The notes under the pieces are model-generated. The model had not been told where the DNA came from. It saw nothing but the letters and a program-made list of their open reading frames with translations, and did not search any database. From an uncultured Pelagibacteraceae bacterium (GTDB taxonomy: Bacteria > Pseudomonadota > Alphaproteobacteria > Pelagibacterales > Pelagibacteraceae), in NCBI GenBank assembly GCA_902530635.1, contig CACABC010000003.1:49185-113184 (forward strand): a stretch of DNA of 64,000 nt, given 5' to 3'. The translations under genes and the position numbers were made by a program. This document shows, piece after piece, positions 37,369-46,511 of this stretch. How positions within the stretch are numbered: position 1 is the first letter of the stretch; each line of letters starts with the position of its first letter.

Positions 37369-38097
37369 ATGATAAAAAAAATAATTGATAATTTAAAAAC
37401 TTTATTTATAGCCTTAATTATTGCTGTTATTATTAGATCATTACTCTTTCAACCTTTCTATATTCCATCATCATCAATGGAACCGACTTTATTAGTTGGA
37501 GATAGAATTTTTGTATCAAAATACACTTATGGTTACACTAAGCATTCTTTTCCATTTAGTCCTCCGATTTTTAAAAATAGAATATTTAATTCCAAACCAA
37601 ATTATGGTGACCTTATTGTTTTTAAGACACCGACAGATAATAGAACAGATTTTATTAAAAGATTAATCGGTCTTCCTGGCGATACTGTTCAATTTGTAGA
37701 TGGTAATTTAATAATTAACAAAAAGAAAAATATGAAAAATCTAATCATGATCAATGATAATATAATGTGCGCAGGTAAAGACATAGAAGTTAATGCTTTT
37801 GAGGAGGAATTACCCAATAAGAAAAAACATAATGTTGTTTATAACAAAGTTGGAAGTATGAAAAATTCAGATATTTACGTTGTGCCTGATGATCATTATT
37901 TTTTTTTAGGTGATAATAGAGACTGTTCCAGTGATAGTAGATTTTTAAATAATGTTGGTTATGTGCATGAAAATAATTTAGTAGGAAAAGCAAGGATGAT
38001 TTTTTTTTCCAATGATTCAAATGAAGGAAGTATTTTTAAATTTTGGAATTGGGGAGATACAATGAGATTTTCGAGATTTTTTAAAACATTAAAATGA
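37369..38097 (+). CDS. lepB: Signal peptidase I
   Basis: Inner-membrane serine protease that removes Sec signal peptides. N-terminal membrane segment (~11-28), catalytic Ser36 in PSSSMEPTLL, general-base Lys97 in DFIKRLIGLPGD, and the closing block FFLGDNRDCSSDSR. 242 residues is typical for alphaproteobacteria. Overlaps rnc by four bases. It probably processes the exported proteins of this window that lack a lipobox. Confidence 0.95.
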   Translation: MIKKIIDNLKTLFIALIIAVIIRSLLFQPFYIPSSSMEPTLLVGDRIFVSKYTYGYTKHSFPFSPPIFKNRIFNSKPNYGDLIVFKTPTDNRTDFIKRLIGLPGDTVQFVDGNLIINKKKNMKNLIMINDNIMCAGKDIEVNAFEEELPNKKKHNVVYNKVGSMKNSDIYVVPDDHYFFLGDNRDCSSDSRFLNNVGYVHENNLVGKARMIFFSNDSNEGSIFKFWNWGDTMRFSRFFKTLK

Positions 38098-38762
38098 AAA
38101 ATTATATAAAAAAAATTGAGCAAATTATTCAGATTAGATTCAATAATAAGGAATTACTATCCAAAAGTTTCATTCATAAAAGCTATAATAAAAAAGTAAA
38201 TAATGAAAAGCTAGAATTTTTAGGTGATCGAGTTATAGGATTGATAATATCAAAAAAATTATTAAATATGTTTCCAAATGAAAATGAGGGTATCATAGAT
38301 AAAAAGTTTGCTAATCTAGTTAATAAGGATACATGTGCAAATGTTGCAAAGAATTTAAACTTAAAACAATTTATTAAGACAGGAAAATCATACAATAATT
38401 TAACAAATACTCACACAAAAGTATTGAGTGATACCTGCGAAGCATTAGTAGGAGCAATATACTTGGACCAGGGATTTATAAATGTTGAAAAATTCATTTT
38501 AAATAATTGGAATATATTTTTAGCAAATTCTTACAATACTAAAATAGATCCAAAAACAAAACTTCAGGAGTTTTCTCTTAAAAAATTTAAAAAGCTGCCA
38601 ATTTATAAAACTTTTAAGAAAACAGGACCTAATCATAATCCAATATTTAAGGTTCAGGTTCAAATACAAGATTCTTATAAATTTATTGGATATGGGAATT
38701 CAAAAAAAAATGCAGAACAAGATGCCGCACTTAAATTAATTCACAACTTAAGCATCAAATAA
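38094..38762 (+). CDS. rnc: Ribonuclease III
   Basis: Double-strand-specific endoribonuclease acting in rRNA processing. The signature NEKLEFLGDRVIGL (~39-52) holds catalytic acidic residues; DTCEALVGAIYLDQG is the second motif; a dsRNA-binding domain (~152-220) closes the protein. 222 residues is normal. In related genomes era follows, but here recO starts two bases after the stop. Confidence 0.95.
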   Translation: MKNYIKKIEQIIQIRFNNKELLSKSFIHKSYNKKVNNEKLEFLGDRVIGLIISKKLLNMFPNENEGIIDKKFANLVNKDTCANVAKNLNLKQFIKTGKSYNNLTNTHTKVLSDTCEALVGAIYLDQGFINVEKFILNNWNIFLANSYNTKIDPKTKLQEFSLKKFKKLPIYKTFKKTGPNHNPIFKVQVQIQDSYKFIGYGNSKKNAEQDAALKLIHNLSIK

Positions 38763-38764
38763 TT

Positions 38765-39445
38765 ATGAATTGGCAGGATGAAGGATTTATTTTATCAAAA
38801 AGAAAATTTAAAGAAAACGCTATTATTTTAGAAGTATTTACAAATAAATTCGGTAAAGTAAATGGCATTGTTTATGGAGGAACCTCAAGAAAAGTTAAAA
38901 ATTATCTTCAGCTATCAAATAAAATATTTCTAGTCTACAATTCAAAAAATGAAAATAGAATAGGATATTTTAAAACTGAGCTTGTTGAGGCCATTGCTCC
39001 AAAATATTTTGATAATAAAAAAAAAATACTTTGTCTTAATTCAGTTTCCTCTTTGTTAAAAACACTTTTACCTGAAAATCAATCATATAAAAATATTTAC
39101 GAATCTTTAGTTAATTTTTTAAATCTACTTGATTCAAATAATTGGCTATCTCATTATTTAAACTGGGAAATAAATCTTATTAAAAATTTAGGATTTGGTT
39201 TTGATACTGAGAGTTTTGAAAAATTAAATCCAAAAAACATTATAGATTTTAATATAGATAATATTGAATATAAAATACCAACATTTTTAATTCGTCAGAA
39301 ATATGATAATGTTAGCAATGAAGAGCTTTTCTCTGCATTAACCTTTTCCAGGTCATTAATGGAGAATAAATTTTTTATTCCTAATAATATTAAATTCCCC
39401 AATTCAAGAAGATTATTAGAAAATAAATTTTTAGTAGTTAATTAG
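38765..39445 (+). CDS. recO: DNA repair protein RecO
   Basis: Mediator that loads RecA on SSB-coated DNA with RecF/RecR. N-terminal OB-fold: MNWQDEGFILSKRKFKENAIILEVFT, with the G-x-V-Y-GG-S/TSRK-type segment VYGGTSRKVKNYLQ. The C-terminal helical part has poorer similarity and lacks the Cys cluster found in some RecO proteins. 226 residues. The gene closes the dapA-to-recO run and overlaps hemB tail-to-tail by eight bases. Confidence 0.9.
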   Translation: MNWQDEGFILSKRKFKENAIILEVFTNKFGKVNGIVYGGTSRKVKNYLQLSNKIFLVYNSKNENRIGYFKTELVEAIAPKYFDNKKKILCLNSVSSLLKTLLPENQSYKNIYESLVNFLNLLDSNNWLSHYLNWEINLIKNLGFGFDTESFEKLNPKNIIDFNIDNIEYKIPTFLIRQKYDNVSNEELFSALTFSRSLMENKFFIPNNIKFPNSRRLLENKFLVVN

Positions 39446-40430
39446 AGATTTTTTTAGCAATATCTAAAGCAAAGTATGTAACTATAGCTGCTGCACCTGA
39501 TCTTTTAAAAGATATCAAACTTTCAATAGCTGCATCTTTGTTTAAGATACCTTTATTCACAGAGTTAATTATCATGCTGTACTCACCTGATACTTGATAC
39601 ACAAAAACAGGAATTTTAAAATTTTGTTTAACTGATTTTACTATATCAAGATAAGGTAGGCCTGGTTTTATCATGACAAAATCAGCACCTTCTTTAATAT
39701 CTAATGCAACTTCACGTAATGCTTCATTTGAATTTTTATAATCCATTTGGTAAGTTTTTTTATTAATGCTAGATTTTTGTTTTGATCCTATTGCATCTCT
39801 AAATGGTCCATAAAAATTTGATGCGTATTTTGCTGCATAAGATAATATCTGAACATTCTTAAAATTTTTTTTATCTAATGTTTTTCTGATTACTCCGATT
39901 CTTCCGTCCATCATATCTGAAGGAGCTATAACATCACAACCCATTTCGGCCTGAAGTATTGCTTGTTCGGATAAGATTTTAATTGTTTCATCATTCATTA
40001 TTTCTTTCTTTCTCAAAATTCCATCATGACCATGATTTGTATAAGGATCTAAAGCTACATCCGCCATAACACCGATATTAGGGTTATTTTTTTTAATTTT
40101 TCTTATTGTTCTACACACAATATTATTTTCGTTTAAAGCCTCACTACCAAAAGAATTTTTTTTCCTTGAAGGTGTATTTGGAAAAACTGCTACCAAAGGG
40201 ATATCCAATTTGCTTGCTTTATTTATAATAGAATCTATTTTATCAACAGAATATTTCATTACACCAGGCATAGATTTAATTTTCTCAACTTTATTTTTCC
40301 CTTCAGTAACAAAAATTGGAAGTATTAGATCACTGACTGTGAGGTTATTTTCCTCCACTAGTCTTCTGCTCCACTCAGATTTGCGATTCCTTCTCAATCT
40401 TAAGCTAGGATATTTACCAAAAATCTTCAT
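39438..40430 (-). CDS. hemB: Delta-aminolevulinic acid dehydratase (porphobilinogen synthase)
   Basis: Condenses two 5-aminolevulinate to porphobilinogen for heme. LRRNRKSEWSRRLVEEN, LPIFVTEG, the DVALDPYTNHGHDG metal region (~118-131; Asp-type rather than Cys-rich, as in Mg/K-dependent enzymes), PSDMMDGRIG, and the Schiff-base Lys in FVMIKPGLPYLD. 330 residues is normal. Single-gene unit, divergent from the oxygenase-like gene across 76 bases. Confidence 0.96.
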   Translation of the reverse strand: MKIFGKYPSLRLRRNRKSEWSRRLVEENNLTVSDLILPIFVTEGKNKVEKIKSMPGVMKYSVDKIDSIINKASKLDIPLVAVFPNTPSRKKNSFGSEALNENNIVCRTIRKIKKNNPNIGVMADVALDPYTNHGHDGILRKKEIMNDETIKILSEQAILQAEMGCDVIAPSDMMDGRIGVIRKTLDKKNFKNVQILSYAAKYASNFYGPFRDAIGSKQKSSINKKTYQMDYKNSNEALREVALDIKEGADFVMIKPGLPYLDIVKSVKQNFKIPVFVYQVSGEYSMIINSVNKGILNKDAAIESLISFKRSGAAAIVTYFALDIAKKISN

Positions 40431-40506
40431 TTTTTAATCCTTTTAACTTTTTTTAATGCGACAAATATATTATTATAATCTCAAAAAAAAGTGTAATAAC
40501 TATATT

Positions 40507-41103
40507 ATGTCCAATACAAACATTTTTAATGATTTCTATCAAGTACCCGATTTAAAATTTGATATTAATAAATTAAAACTTGATCTTAGCAAAGTTTTAA
40601 AAAATTCTAAATATCAAACCTTAGGCATAACAAATTTTCACGCTATACCGATGAACAAAATTCCAGGTGATGATAGCTCAACACAGGGACATAATGTGAG
40701 AGGAGTTTATTGGACAAAACCTGATGAAACAGGAAAAGAAGTCGAAAGAGATCAACCAATAGATGAGTCAAAATATACTGAAATTGTAAAAGACTTTAAA
40801 AATACATATTTTGAGGAAGTATATAACACTCTTAGAAAGAAATTTAAACTTGGTAGAGTTAGATTATTACTTAAGGAACCTAGATCAACACTTAGTTGGC
40901 ATAAAGATCCAGAGCCAAGATTGCATGTACCTATTATTACTAATCCCGGATGTAAAATGGTGATAGAAGATGTTGCAAAACATATGCCAGCAGATGGAAA
41001 AGTTTGGATTACAAACAACACAAGATATCATAACTTCTTTAATGGAGGCGAGCAGAATAGAATCCATATTGTTGCCTGTATGTTGGAAGATAGATTTAAT
41101 TAA
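40507..41103 (+). CDS. Aspartyl/asparaginyl beta-hydroxylase-like 2OG-Fe(II) oxygenase
   Basis: The 198-residue protein shows a double-stranded beta-helix iron site: SWHKDPEPRLHVPI (HxD-like ligands, about residues 126-139) and YHNFFNGGEQNRIHIV (distal His and 2OG-binding Arg). I place the start at 40507 (MSNTNIF); the frame extends 17 codons upstream, but those residues (YYYNLKKKCN) look untranslated. Substrate unknown: candidates include a protein side chain or small amino acid. It is three bases or fewer from rpiB and heads the glyA/riboflavin run. Confidence 0.75.
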   Translation: MSNTNIFNDFYQVPDLKFDINKLKLDLSKVLKNSKYQTLGITNFHAIPMNKIPGDDSSTQGHNVRGVYWTKPDETGKEVERDQPIDESKYTEIVKDFKNTYFEEVYNTLRKKFKLGRVRLLLKEPRSTLSWHKDPEPRLHVPIITNPGCKMVIEDVAKHMPADGKVWITNNTRYHNFFNGGEQNRIHIVACMLEDRFN

Positions 41104-41541
41104 TTGAAATTGTTATTTAAAAAAATATCTTTAGCTTCAGATCATGCAGGTTTTAAATTAAAAGAAAAAATAAAAAAAAATCTAAAAAAAAAGAAATTTA
41201 CCGTCGTAGATTTAGGCCCTAAAACAGACAGCTCAGTAGATTACCCTGATTTTGCTAAAAAAGTAGCTAGAAGCGTAGCATCAAAAAAAAGTAATATAGG
41301 CATTTTGGTTTGTGGATCAGGCACCGGAATGGCTATGTCGGCTAATAAAATCAAAAAAATAAGAGCTGCTGTTTGTTATAATAGGGCCTCAACTAGTTTG
41401 TCTAGAAAGCATAATAATGCTAATATACTTGCATTAGGATCAAGATTAACTAATAAATCAACTGCTTTAAAATTAGTTAATATTTTTCTTAATACAAAAT
41501 TCGAAGGTGGAAGACATCTTAGAAGAGTAAAGAAAGTATAA
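41104..41541 (+). CDS. rpiB: Ribose-5-phosphate isomerase B
   Basis: Interconverts ribose-5-phosphate and ribulose-5-phosphate, the precursor of the riboflavin pathway downstream. [13 protein letters not shown] at the N-terminus, the active-site [13 protein letters not shown] (~70-82) and the closing [10 protein letters not shown] are canonical. 145 residues is typical. The start is TTG at 41104, directly after the previous stop; no in-frame ATG precedes SLASDHAG. Confidence 0.94.
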   Translation: MKLLFKKISLASDHAGFKLKEKIKKNLKKKKFTVVDLGPKTDSSVDYPDFAKKVARSVASKKSNIGILVCGSGTGMAMSANKIKKIRAAVCYNRASTSLSRKHNNANILALGSRLTNKSTALKLVNIFLNTKFEGGRHLRRVKKV

Positions 41542-41554
41542 AAGTTTATTTATT

Positions 41555-42871
41555 ATGTCAAAAATCAAGAGCGATATAAATGGAAGTTATCAGGATTATT
41601 TTGATAAAGACTTATCATTAAGAGATCCAGATTTATATAATTCAATAAAACTTGAACTTGAAAGACAACAGCAACACATAGAACTTATTGCATCTGAAAA
41701 TATTGTTTCAAAAGCAGTTTTAGATGCTCAAGGGTCAATTCTAACCAATAAGTACGCGGAAGGATATCCTGGAAAAAGATATTATGGAGGATGTGAATTT
41801 GTTGACAAGGCAGAAGAATTAGCTTTGGAAAGGGTTAAAAAATTATTTAATTGTAAATATGCAAATGTCCAACCCCACTCAGGAGCGCAAGCGAATGGTG
41901 CTGTATATCTTGCACTACTAAATCCTGGGGACACAATACTTGGTATGAGTCTTAACTCAGGTGGGCACCTAACTCATGGTGCAAAAGTTTCATTATCAGG
42001 AAAATGGCTTAAAGCTTTTCATTATGAAGTCGATAAAGAAACAGGCCTTATTGATTACGATCAAATTAAAAAATTAGCTCTTGAGCACAAACCAAAAATA
42101 TTAATTGCTGGAGGAAGTGCATATTCAAGAATAATTGATTTTAAAAAATTTAGAGAAATTGCTGACAGTGTTAAAGCATATCTAATGGTAGACATGGCTC
42201 ACTTTTCTGGCTTGGTTGCTGGAAGAGGATATCCAAATCCAATAGATTTTGCAGATGTCGTAACATCAACAACACATAAAGTTTTAAGAGGTGGAAGGGG
42301 TGGAATTATTTTAACAAACAGAGAAGATTTAATTAAAAAATTTAATTCTGCTGTATTTCCAGGATATCAAGGTGGACCACTGATGCATGTTATTGCAGCC
42401 AAAGCCGCGGCATTTCATGAGGCATTGCAGCCTAGTTTCAGAGAATATATAAAATCTGTTCTTGCAAATGCAAAAATTCTTTCAGAAACACTTAAAAACA
42501 ATGGTTTTAAAATTTTCTCTGGTGGAACAGATACTCATTTAATGCTAGTAGATTTACGGCCATTTAAAGTCACAGGTAAAGCAGCTGAAATTAGTTTGGG
42601 TAAAGCAAATTTAACTTGTAATAAAAACGGTATTCCTTTTGATACTGAAAAAATGACTATAACTTCAGGAATAAGACTTGGATCTCAGGCAGCAACAACA
42701 AGAGGATTTGGTTTAAATGAATTTAAAAAAGTAGGAGAATTAATTACCAAAGTCATTAAAGGCTTATCATCTAATCCTGAAAATAATAGCAAAACAGAGT
42801 CCGACGTAAGAAAAGAAGTAATCGAATTATGTTCTAAATTTCCTATATACAATCATTTAAATAAAAAATAA
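41555..42871 (+). CDS. glyA: Serine hydroxymethyltransferase
   Basis: PLP enzyme interconverting serine and glycine with transfer of a one-carbon unit to tetrahydrofolate. [36 protein letters not shown] and Lys242 of [13 protein letters not shown] (PLP Schiff base) are visible. 438 residues. The 13-base upstream gap leaves no room for a glycine riboswitch, although such elements occur elsewhere in SAR11 genomes. Confidence 0.97.
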   Translation: MSKIKSDINGSYQDYFDKDLSLRDPDLYNSIKLELERQQQHIELIASENIVSKAVLDAQGSILTNKYAEGYPGKRYYGGCEFVDKAEELALERVKKLFNCKYANVQPHSGAQANGAVYLALLNPGDTILGMSLNSGGHLTHGAKVSLSGKWLKAFHYEVDKETGLIDYDQIKKLALEHKPKILIAGGSAYSRIIDFKKFREIADSVKAYLMVDMAHFSGLVAGRGYPNPIDFADVVTSTTHKVLRGGRGGIILTNREDLIKKFNSAVFPGYQGGPLMHVIAAKAAAFHEALQPSFREYIKSVLANAKILSETLKNNGFKIFSGGTDTHLMLVDLRPFKVTGKAAEISLGKANLTCNKNGIPFDTEKMTITSGIRLGSQAATTRGFGLNEFKKVGELITKVIKGLSSNPENNSKTESDVRKEVIELCSKFPIYNHLNKK

Positions 42872-42873
42872 TT

Positions 42874-43338
42874 ATGTTATGTCCTTTTTGTAGAGAAAAA
42901 GATACATCTGTTGTTGACTCAAGACCAACCGAAGACGGAACTGCTATAAGAAGAAGAAGATTGTGTACTTGCAATGGAGGTATGAGATTTACTACATTTG
43001 AAAGAGTTCAATTTAGAGAATTGTCCGTTATAAAAAAAAATGGTCGTAGAGTTCCTTTTGATAGAGAAAAAATAGCTAAATCGATTTTTACTGCACTAAA
43101 AAAAAGACCAATTGACCCAGATACAATAGACAAAGTTGTTTCTAAAATCTCAAGAGAGTTAGAAGAAATGGGACAATCTGAAATTCAGTCTAATTTTATT
43201 GGAAAAAAGGTCATGGATTATTTAAAAGATCTAGACAAAATTGGTTATATTAGGTTTGCTTCAGTATACACAAACTTTAAAGAAGTAGGTGAATTTGGGG
43301 AATATATTGAAGAACTAGATGGGAAAGCCAAAAAATAG
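42874..43338 (+). CDS. nrdR: Transcriptional repressor NrdR with altered zinc ribbon
   Basis: ATP/dATP-sensing repressor of ribonucleotide reductase genes. [22 protein letters not shown] is nearly canonical for residues 1-22, and an ATP-cone follows ([16 protein letters not shown], ~47-62). The second half of the zinc ribbon is unusual: [11 protein letters not shown] instead of C-x-x-C-x-x-R-F-T-T, a CxC pair with one extra residue before RFTT. 154 residues. It sits between glyA and ribD as in many alphaproteobacteria. Confidence 0.93.
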   Translation: MLCPFCREKDTSVVDSRPTEDGTAIRRRRLCTCNGGMRFTTFERVQFRELSVIKKNGRRVPFDREKIAKSIFTALKKRPIDPDTIDKVVSKISRELEEMGQSEIQSNFIGKKVMDYLKDLDKIGYIRFASVYTNFKEVGEFGEYIEELDGKAKK

Positions 43339-43373
43339 TTTTAATTTCTAGTTTTAGTAAATACTCCTCAGTA

Positions 43374-44465
43374 ATGAAATCATATTACAAAATATCTGAA
43401 AAAAGATTTATGAATTTAGCTTTTGAAAAAGCTTATAAACATTTAGGTGCCACAAAAGAGAATCCATCAGTTGGTTGTGTTGTGGTAAAAAAAGGTTCAG
43501 TAATATCATCTGGATCTACATCAATTAATGGAAGACCACATGCAGAAACTAATGCTTTAAAAGAAAAAAAAAATTATCAAGGTTCAACTATGTATGTGAC
43601 GTTAGAGCCGTGTTCGCATTTTGGCAAAACACCACCATGTATCAATACTATAGCTAAAAAGGGTGTTTCAAAAGTATGCTATTCAATATTAGATCCAGAT
43701 ATTAGAAGTAAAAATAAAGCAAAATCAATATTCAATAAAAAGAAAATAAAAGTCAAAGTTGGTTTATTAAAAAACAAGGGTTATAATTTTTATAAGAGTT
43801 ATATTTTATCCAAAAATAACAAATCTTTACCATTAATAGATGCAAAAATTGCAATATCAAAAGACTATTTTTCTGTAAATAAAAAAAAGAAATGGATAAC
43901 TAATGATTTATCAAGAACTAAAGTACATTTAATTAGATCCAGATATGATTGTATTTTAAGCACTTACAAAAGCATTAACAAAGACAATTCCTTATTAAAT
44001 TGTCGAATTAATGGTTTAAATGTTTTAAGTCCTAGCAGGATAATTATTGATAAAAATTTAAAATTAAAAAAAAACCTCAATATATATAAAAGCACAAAGA
44101 AAATTAAAACTTATATTGTTACATCAAGTAATAACCAAATTAAAAAAAATTTTTTTAAGTCAAAAAATATTAATTTAATTAAAATGGATAATAATCGAGA
44201 AAAATTTTCTTATAGAGAAATACTTTTAAAACTTAAAAAAAAAGGTTTTTCAAGAATTTTATGTGAGTCAGGTTTTTACACAACGAACGGATTTCTGAGA
44301 AACAATCTGGTTCATAATCTTTATGTTTTTAAATCAAATAAAACTTTAAATAAAAATGGAAGAAATTCTTATAAAAATTTGTTAAGCATTCTTAGAATAA
44401 AAGATAAAAAAAAGATTAAGGTTAATTTGTCTGGAGATGAAATGTACAAATTAAAAATAAAATAA
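43374..44465 (+). CDS. ribD: Bifunctional riboflavin deaminase/reductase RibD
   Basis: Deaminates then reduces the pyrimidine intermediate of riboflavin synthesis. Deaminase domain (~10-145): NPSVGCVVVKKG, zinc motif HAETNAL, and TLEPCSHFGKTPPC. The C-terminal reductase domain (~155-363) is recognisable (DAKIAISKD, RSRYDCIL, RILCESG) but Lys/Asn-rich and diverged. Length 363 is normal. The 35-base gap after nrdR is too short for an FMN riboswitch. One-base overlap with ribE. Confidence 0.93.
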   Translation: MKSYYKISEKRFMNLAFEKAYKHLGATKENPSVGCVVVKKGSVISSGSTSINGRPHAETNALKEKKNYQGSTMYVTLEPCSHFGKTPPCINTIAKKGVSKVCYSILDPDIRSKNKAKSIFNKKKIKVKVGLLKNKGYNFYKSYILSKNNKSLPLIDAKIAISKDYFSVNKKKKWITNDLSRTKVHLIRSRYDCILSTYKSINKDNSLLNCRINGLNVLSPSRIIIDKNLKLKKNLNIYKSTKKIKTYIVTSSNNQIKKNFFKSKNINLIKMDNNREKFSYREILLKLKKKGFSRILCESGFYTTNGFLRNNLVHNLYVFKSNKTLNKNGRNSYKNLLSILRIKDKKKIKVNLSGDEMYKLKIK

Positions 44466-45064
44466 TGTTTAATGGAATAGTATATAATCAAGGTATTATA
44501 AAAAATATTAAAAACAATCCTAAATATGTAAAAGGAAGTTTGGTTATTGAAATTTCTTCTAATATATCTTTTAAAAAAAAAGATATAGGAGAATCAGTCT
44601 GTTGTGATGGTGTTTGTTTAACATTAATTAGAATAAAAAAAAAATCTTTTCTTTTTTATCTTTCTAAAGAAACTTTAAAAAGGTCTAATTTTAAGAATCC
44701 TAAAATTGGCAAACGTATTAATATTGAAAAATCTCTTTATCACGGTAAAAAAATATCAGGTCATTACATACAGGGACACGTTGACACAACTTCAAAAGTT
44801 ATATCGATTAAAATTATAGATAAATCTTGGATAGTAAATTTTAACCTAAGTAGAAAATATCATAAATTCATTGTTGAAAAAGGTTCAATATCTATTAATG
44901 GTGTATCTTTAACTGTTTCAAAAGTAAGAAAAAATAGTTTTGAAATTACGATTATACCCCATACTTTAAAACTAACTAATCTGATAAATTTAAAAAAAGG
45001 TAATTTGGTTAACATCGAATTTGATATGGTTGGTAAATATTTAAATAATATACAATTAAAATGA
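44465..45064 (+). CDS. ribE: Riboflavin synthase alpha chain
   Basis: Dismutates 6,7-dimethyl-8-ribityllumazine to riboflavin. Two lumazine-binding barrel repeats are visible: MFNGIVYNQGII...GESVCCDGVCLTL and GHYIQGHVDTTSKV...GSISINGVSLTVSKV. 199 residues is normal. Overlaps ribD by one base and the next gene by four. Confidence 0.93.
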   Translation: MFNGIVYNQGIIKNIKNNPKYVKGSLVIEISSNISFKKKDIGESVCCDGVCLTLIRIKKKSFLFYLSKETLKRSNFKNPKIGKRINIEKSLYHGKKISGHYIQGHVDTTSKVISIKIIDKSWIVNFNLSRKYHKFIVEKGSISINGVSLTVSKVRKNSFEITIIPHTLKLTNLINLKKGNLVNIEFDMVGKYLNNIQLK

Positions 45065-46119
45065 AACAAAATTCCTCAACTATTAAAACTATTATTAATG
45101 AAGCAAAAAAAGGCAAAATGTTTATTTTGGTTGATAACAAGGATAGGGAAAATGAAGGTGATTTAGTTGTTCCTGCTTCAAAGGTTAATGCAAAAAAAAT
45201 AAATTTTATGGCTAAACATGGGAGAGGTCTTATATGTTTAGCTCTTACACAAAAAAAAGTTAAAAAATTACGTTTACCTCTTATGTCAATGGTAAATAAA
45301 TCGAGAACCCAAACAGCATTTACAGTTTCTATTGAGTCTAAAAAAGGTATTACAACTGGAATCTCAGCTCATGATAGAGCAAAAACAATTAAAGTTGCTA
45401 TAAAAGAAAGTTCATCGAAAAAGGACATTGTCTCACCAGGCCATGTTTTTCCGCTAGTAGCAAAAAATGGCGGTGTTTTAGAAAGAGCCGGTCACACCGA
45501 AGGCTCTGTGGATATATCAAAACTAGCAAGATTAAACCCAAGCGCCGTTATTTGTGAGGTAATGAATGAAGATGGAACAATGGCCAGATATAATGATCTA
45601 ATTCCATTTGCTAAAAAACATAAATTAAAAATTGCTAAAATTGAGGACATTATTTCATACAGATTAAAAAATGAACGTCTAATTAAGCTAATATCTAATA
45701 AAAAAATTAATATAAAAAAATTTGGAAATTTTGATTTAAAAATCTTTCAAAATAAACTTGATGAGTCAGAACACTATGTCATAACAAAAGGTAATTTTGC
45801 TTCTAACAAAACTCCTAGAGTAAGAGTTATATCCACAAATATTTTAAATATATTTTTTAATTTTAATAAAGATATTTTTAAATCATCATTAAAGCATTTA
45901 AATAGATTTAATAATTTTGCTCTTATTTTGATAAAAGGTTCAAACCCTAATACAGTATCATCAAAAAGTAGTAAAATATTAAGGTATTATGGTGTTGGTG
46001 CCCAAATAATTAAAGAATTAAAAATCAAAAATATGATATTAGTTTCAAGATCAAAAAAACGTATTATAGCTTTAAAGGGATATGGAATAAACATCACAAA
46101 ACAAGAAATTATCAAATGA
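45061..46119 (+). CDS. ribB: 3,4-dihydroxy-2-butanone-4-phosphate synthase fused to a degenerate GCHII-like domain (RibBX type)
   Basis: N-terminal DHBP synthase (~1-205) is intact: VDNKDRENEGDLVVPA, HGRGLICLAL, TGISAHDRAKTI, SPGHVFPL, RAGHTEGSVD. The remaining ~145 residues align with GTP cyclohydrolase II (the end RYYGVGAQIIKELKIKNM is clear). That part contains no cysteine at all, so the zinc-binding Cys set is missing, as are the RVHSEC-like and GRGIGL-like blocks. Comparable RibBX fusions are known in alphaproteobacteria. It should supply the butanone phosphate only; a functional RibA must be elsewhere. Confidence 0.9.
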   Translation: MKQNSSTIKTIINEAKKGKMFILVDNKDRENEGDLVVPASKVNAKKINFMAKHGRGLICLALTQKKVKKLRLPLMSMVNKSRTQTAFTVSIESKKGITTGISAHDRAKTIKVAIKESSSKKDIVSPGHVFPLVAKNGGVLERAGHTEGSVDISKLARLNPSAVICEVMNEDGTMARYNDLIPFAKKHKLKIAKIEDIISYRLKNERLIKLISNKKINIKKFGNFDLKIFQNKLDESEHYVITKGNFASNKTPRVRVISTNILNIFFNFNKDIFKSSLKHLNRFNNFALILIKGSNPNTVSSKSSKILRYYGVGAQIIKELKIKNMILVSRSKKRIIALKGYGINITKQEIIK

Positions 46120-46511
46120 AAAAAAAAATATGTATTATTAAATCAGTTTATAACGAAGATATTACTAATGAACTTTTATTAGGAGCGAATAAATTACTTG
46201 AAAAAAACGATATAAAAAATGTTGTTACAATCAATGTTCCTGGCGCATTTGAAATTCCTGTTGTTATATCTAAAAATATCAAAAAGTATGATGCTTTTAT
46301 TGCTATCGGTTGCATAATTAAAGGCGAAACATCAAATTTTGATTTAATTTCTAGCGCTATTACCAATGGAATCATGCAGATATCTATAACGCACAAAAAA
46401 CCTATAGGTAATGCTATAATCACATGTTTTAATAAAGACCAGGCGCTAAATAGACTAGACAAGGGGAAAGAGGCGGCTACAGCTATTCTTGAAGTTCTTA
46501 GAATCAAATAA
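46116..46511 (+). CDS. ribH: 6,7-dimethyl-8-ribityllumazine synthase
   Basis: Condenses the RibB and RibD/phosphatase products to lumazine. VPGAFEIPVVISK near residue 42, AIGCIIKGETSNFDLIS near 68, and the GKEAATAILEVL end are diagnostic. 131 residues, slightly short of the ~150 norm at the N-terminus. Coupled by four-base and one-base overlaps to the previous gene and nusB. Confidence 0.94.
   Translation: MKKKICIIKSVYNEDITNELLLGANKLLEKNDIKNVVTINVPGAFEIPVVISKNIKKYDAFIAIGCIIKGETSNFDLISSAITNGIMQISITHKKPIGNAIITCFNKDQALNRLDKGKEAATAILEVLRIK

Noticed and set aside
40456-40506. 17-codon upstream extension of the oxygenase-like gene
   Set aside because: Low-complexity YYYN/KKK sequence in AT-rich leader DNA; MSNTNIF at 40507 is a better start.
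41542-41554. Glycine riboswitch before glyA
   Set aside because: The gap to rpiB is 13 bases, far too short.
43339-43373. FMN riboswitch before ribD
   Set aside because: 35 bases of AT-rich sequence without the conserved FMN element.
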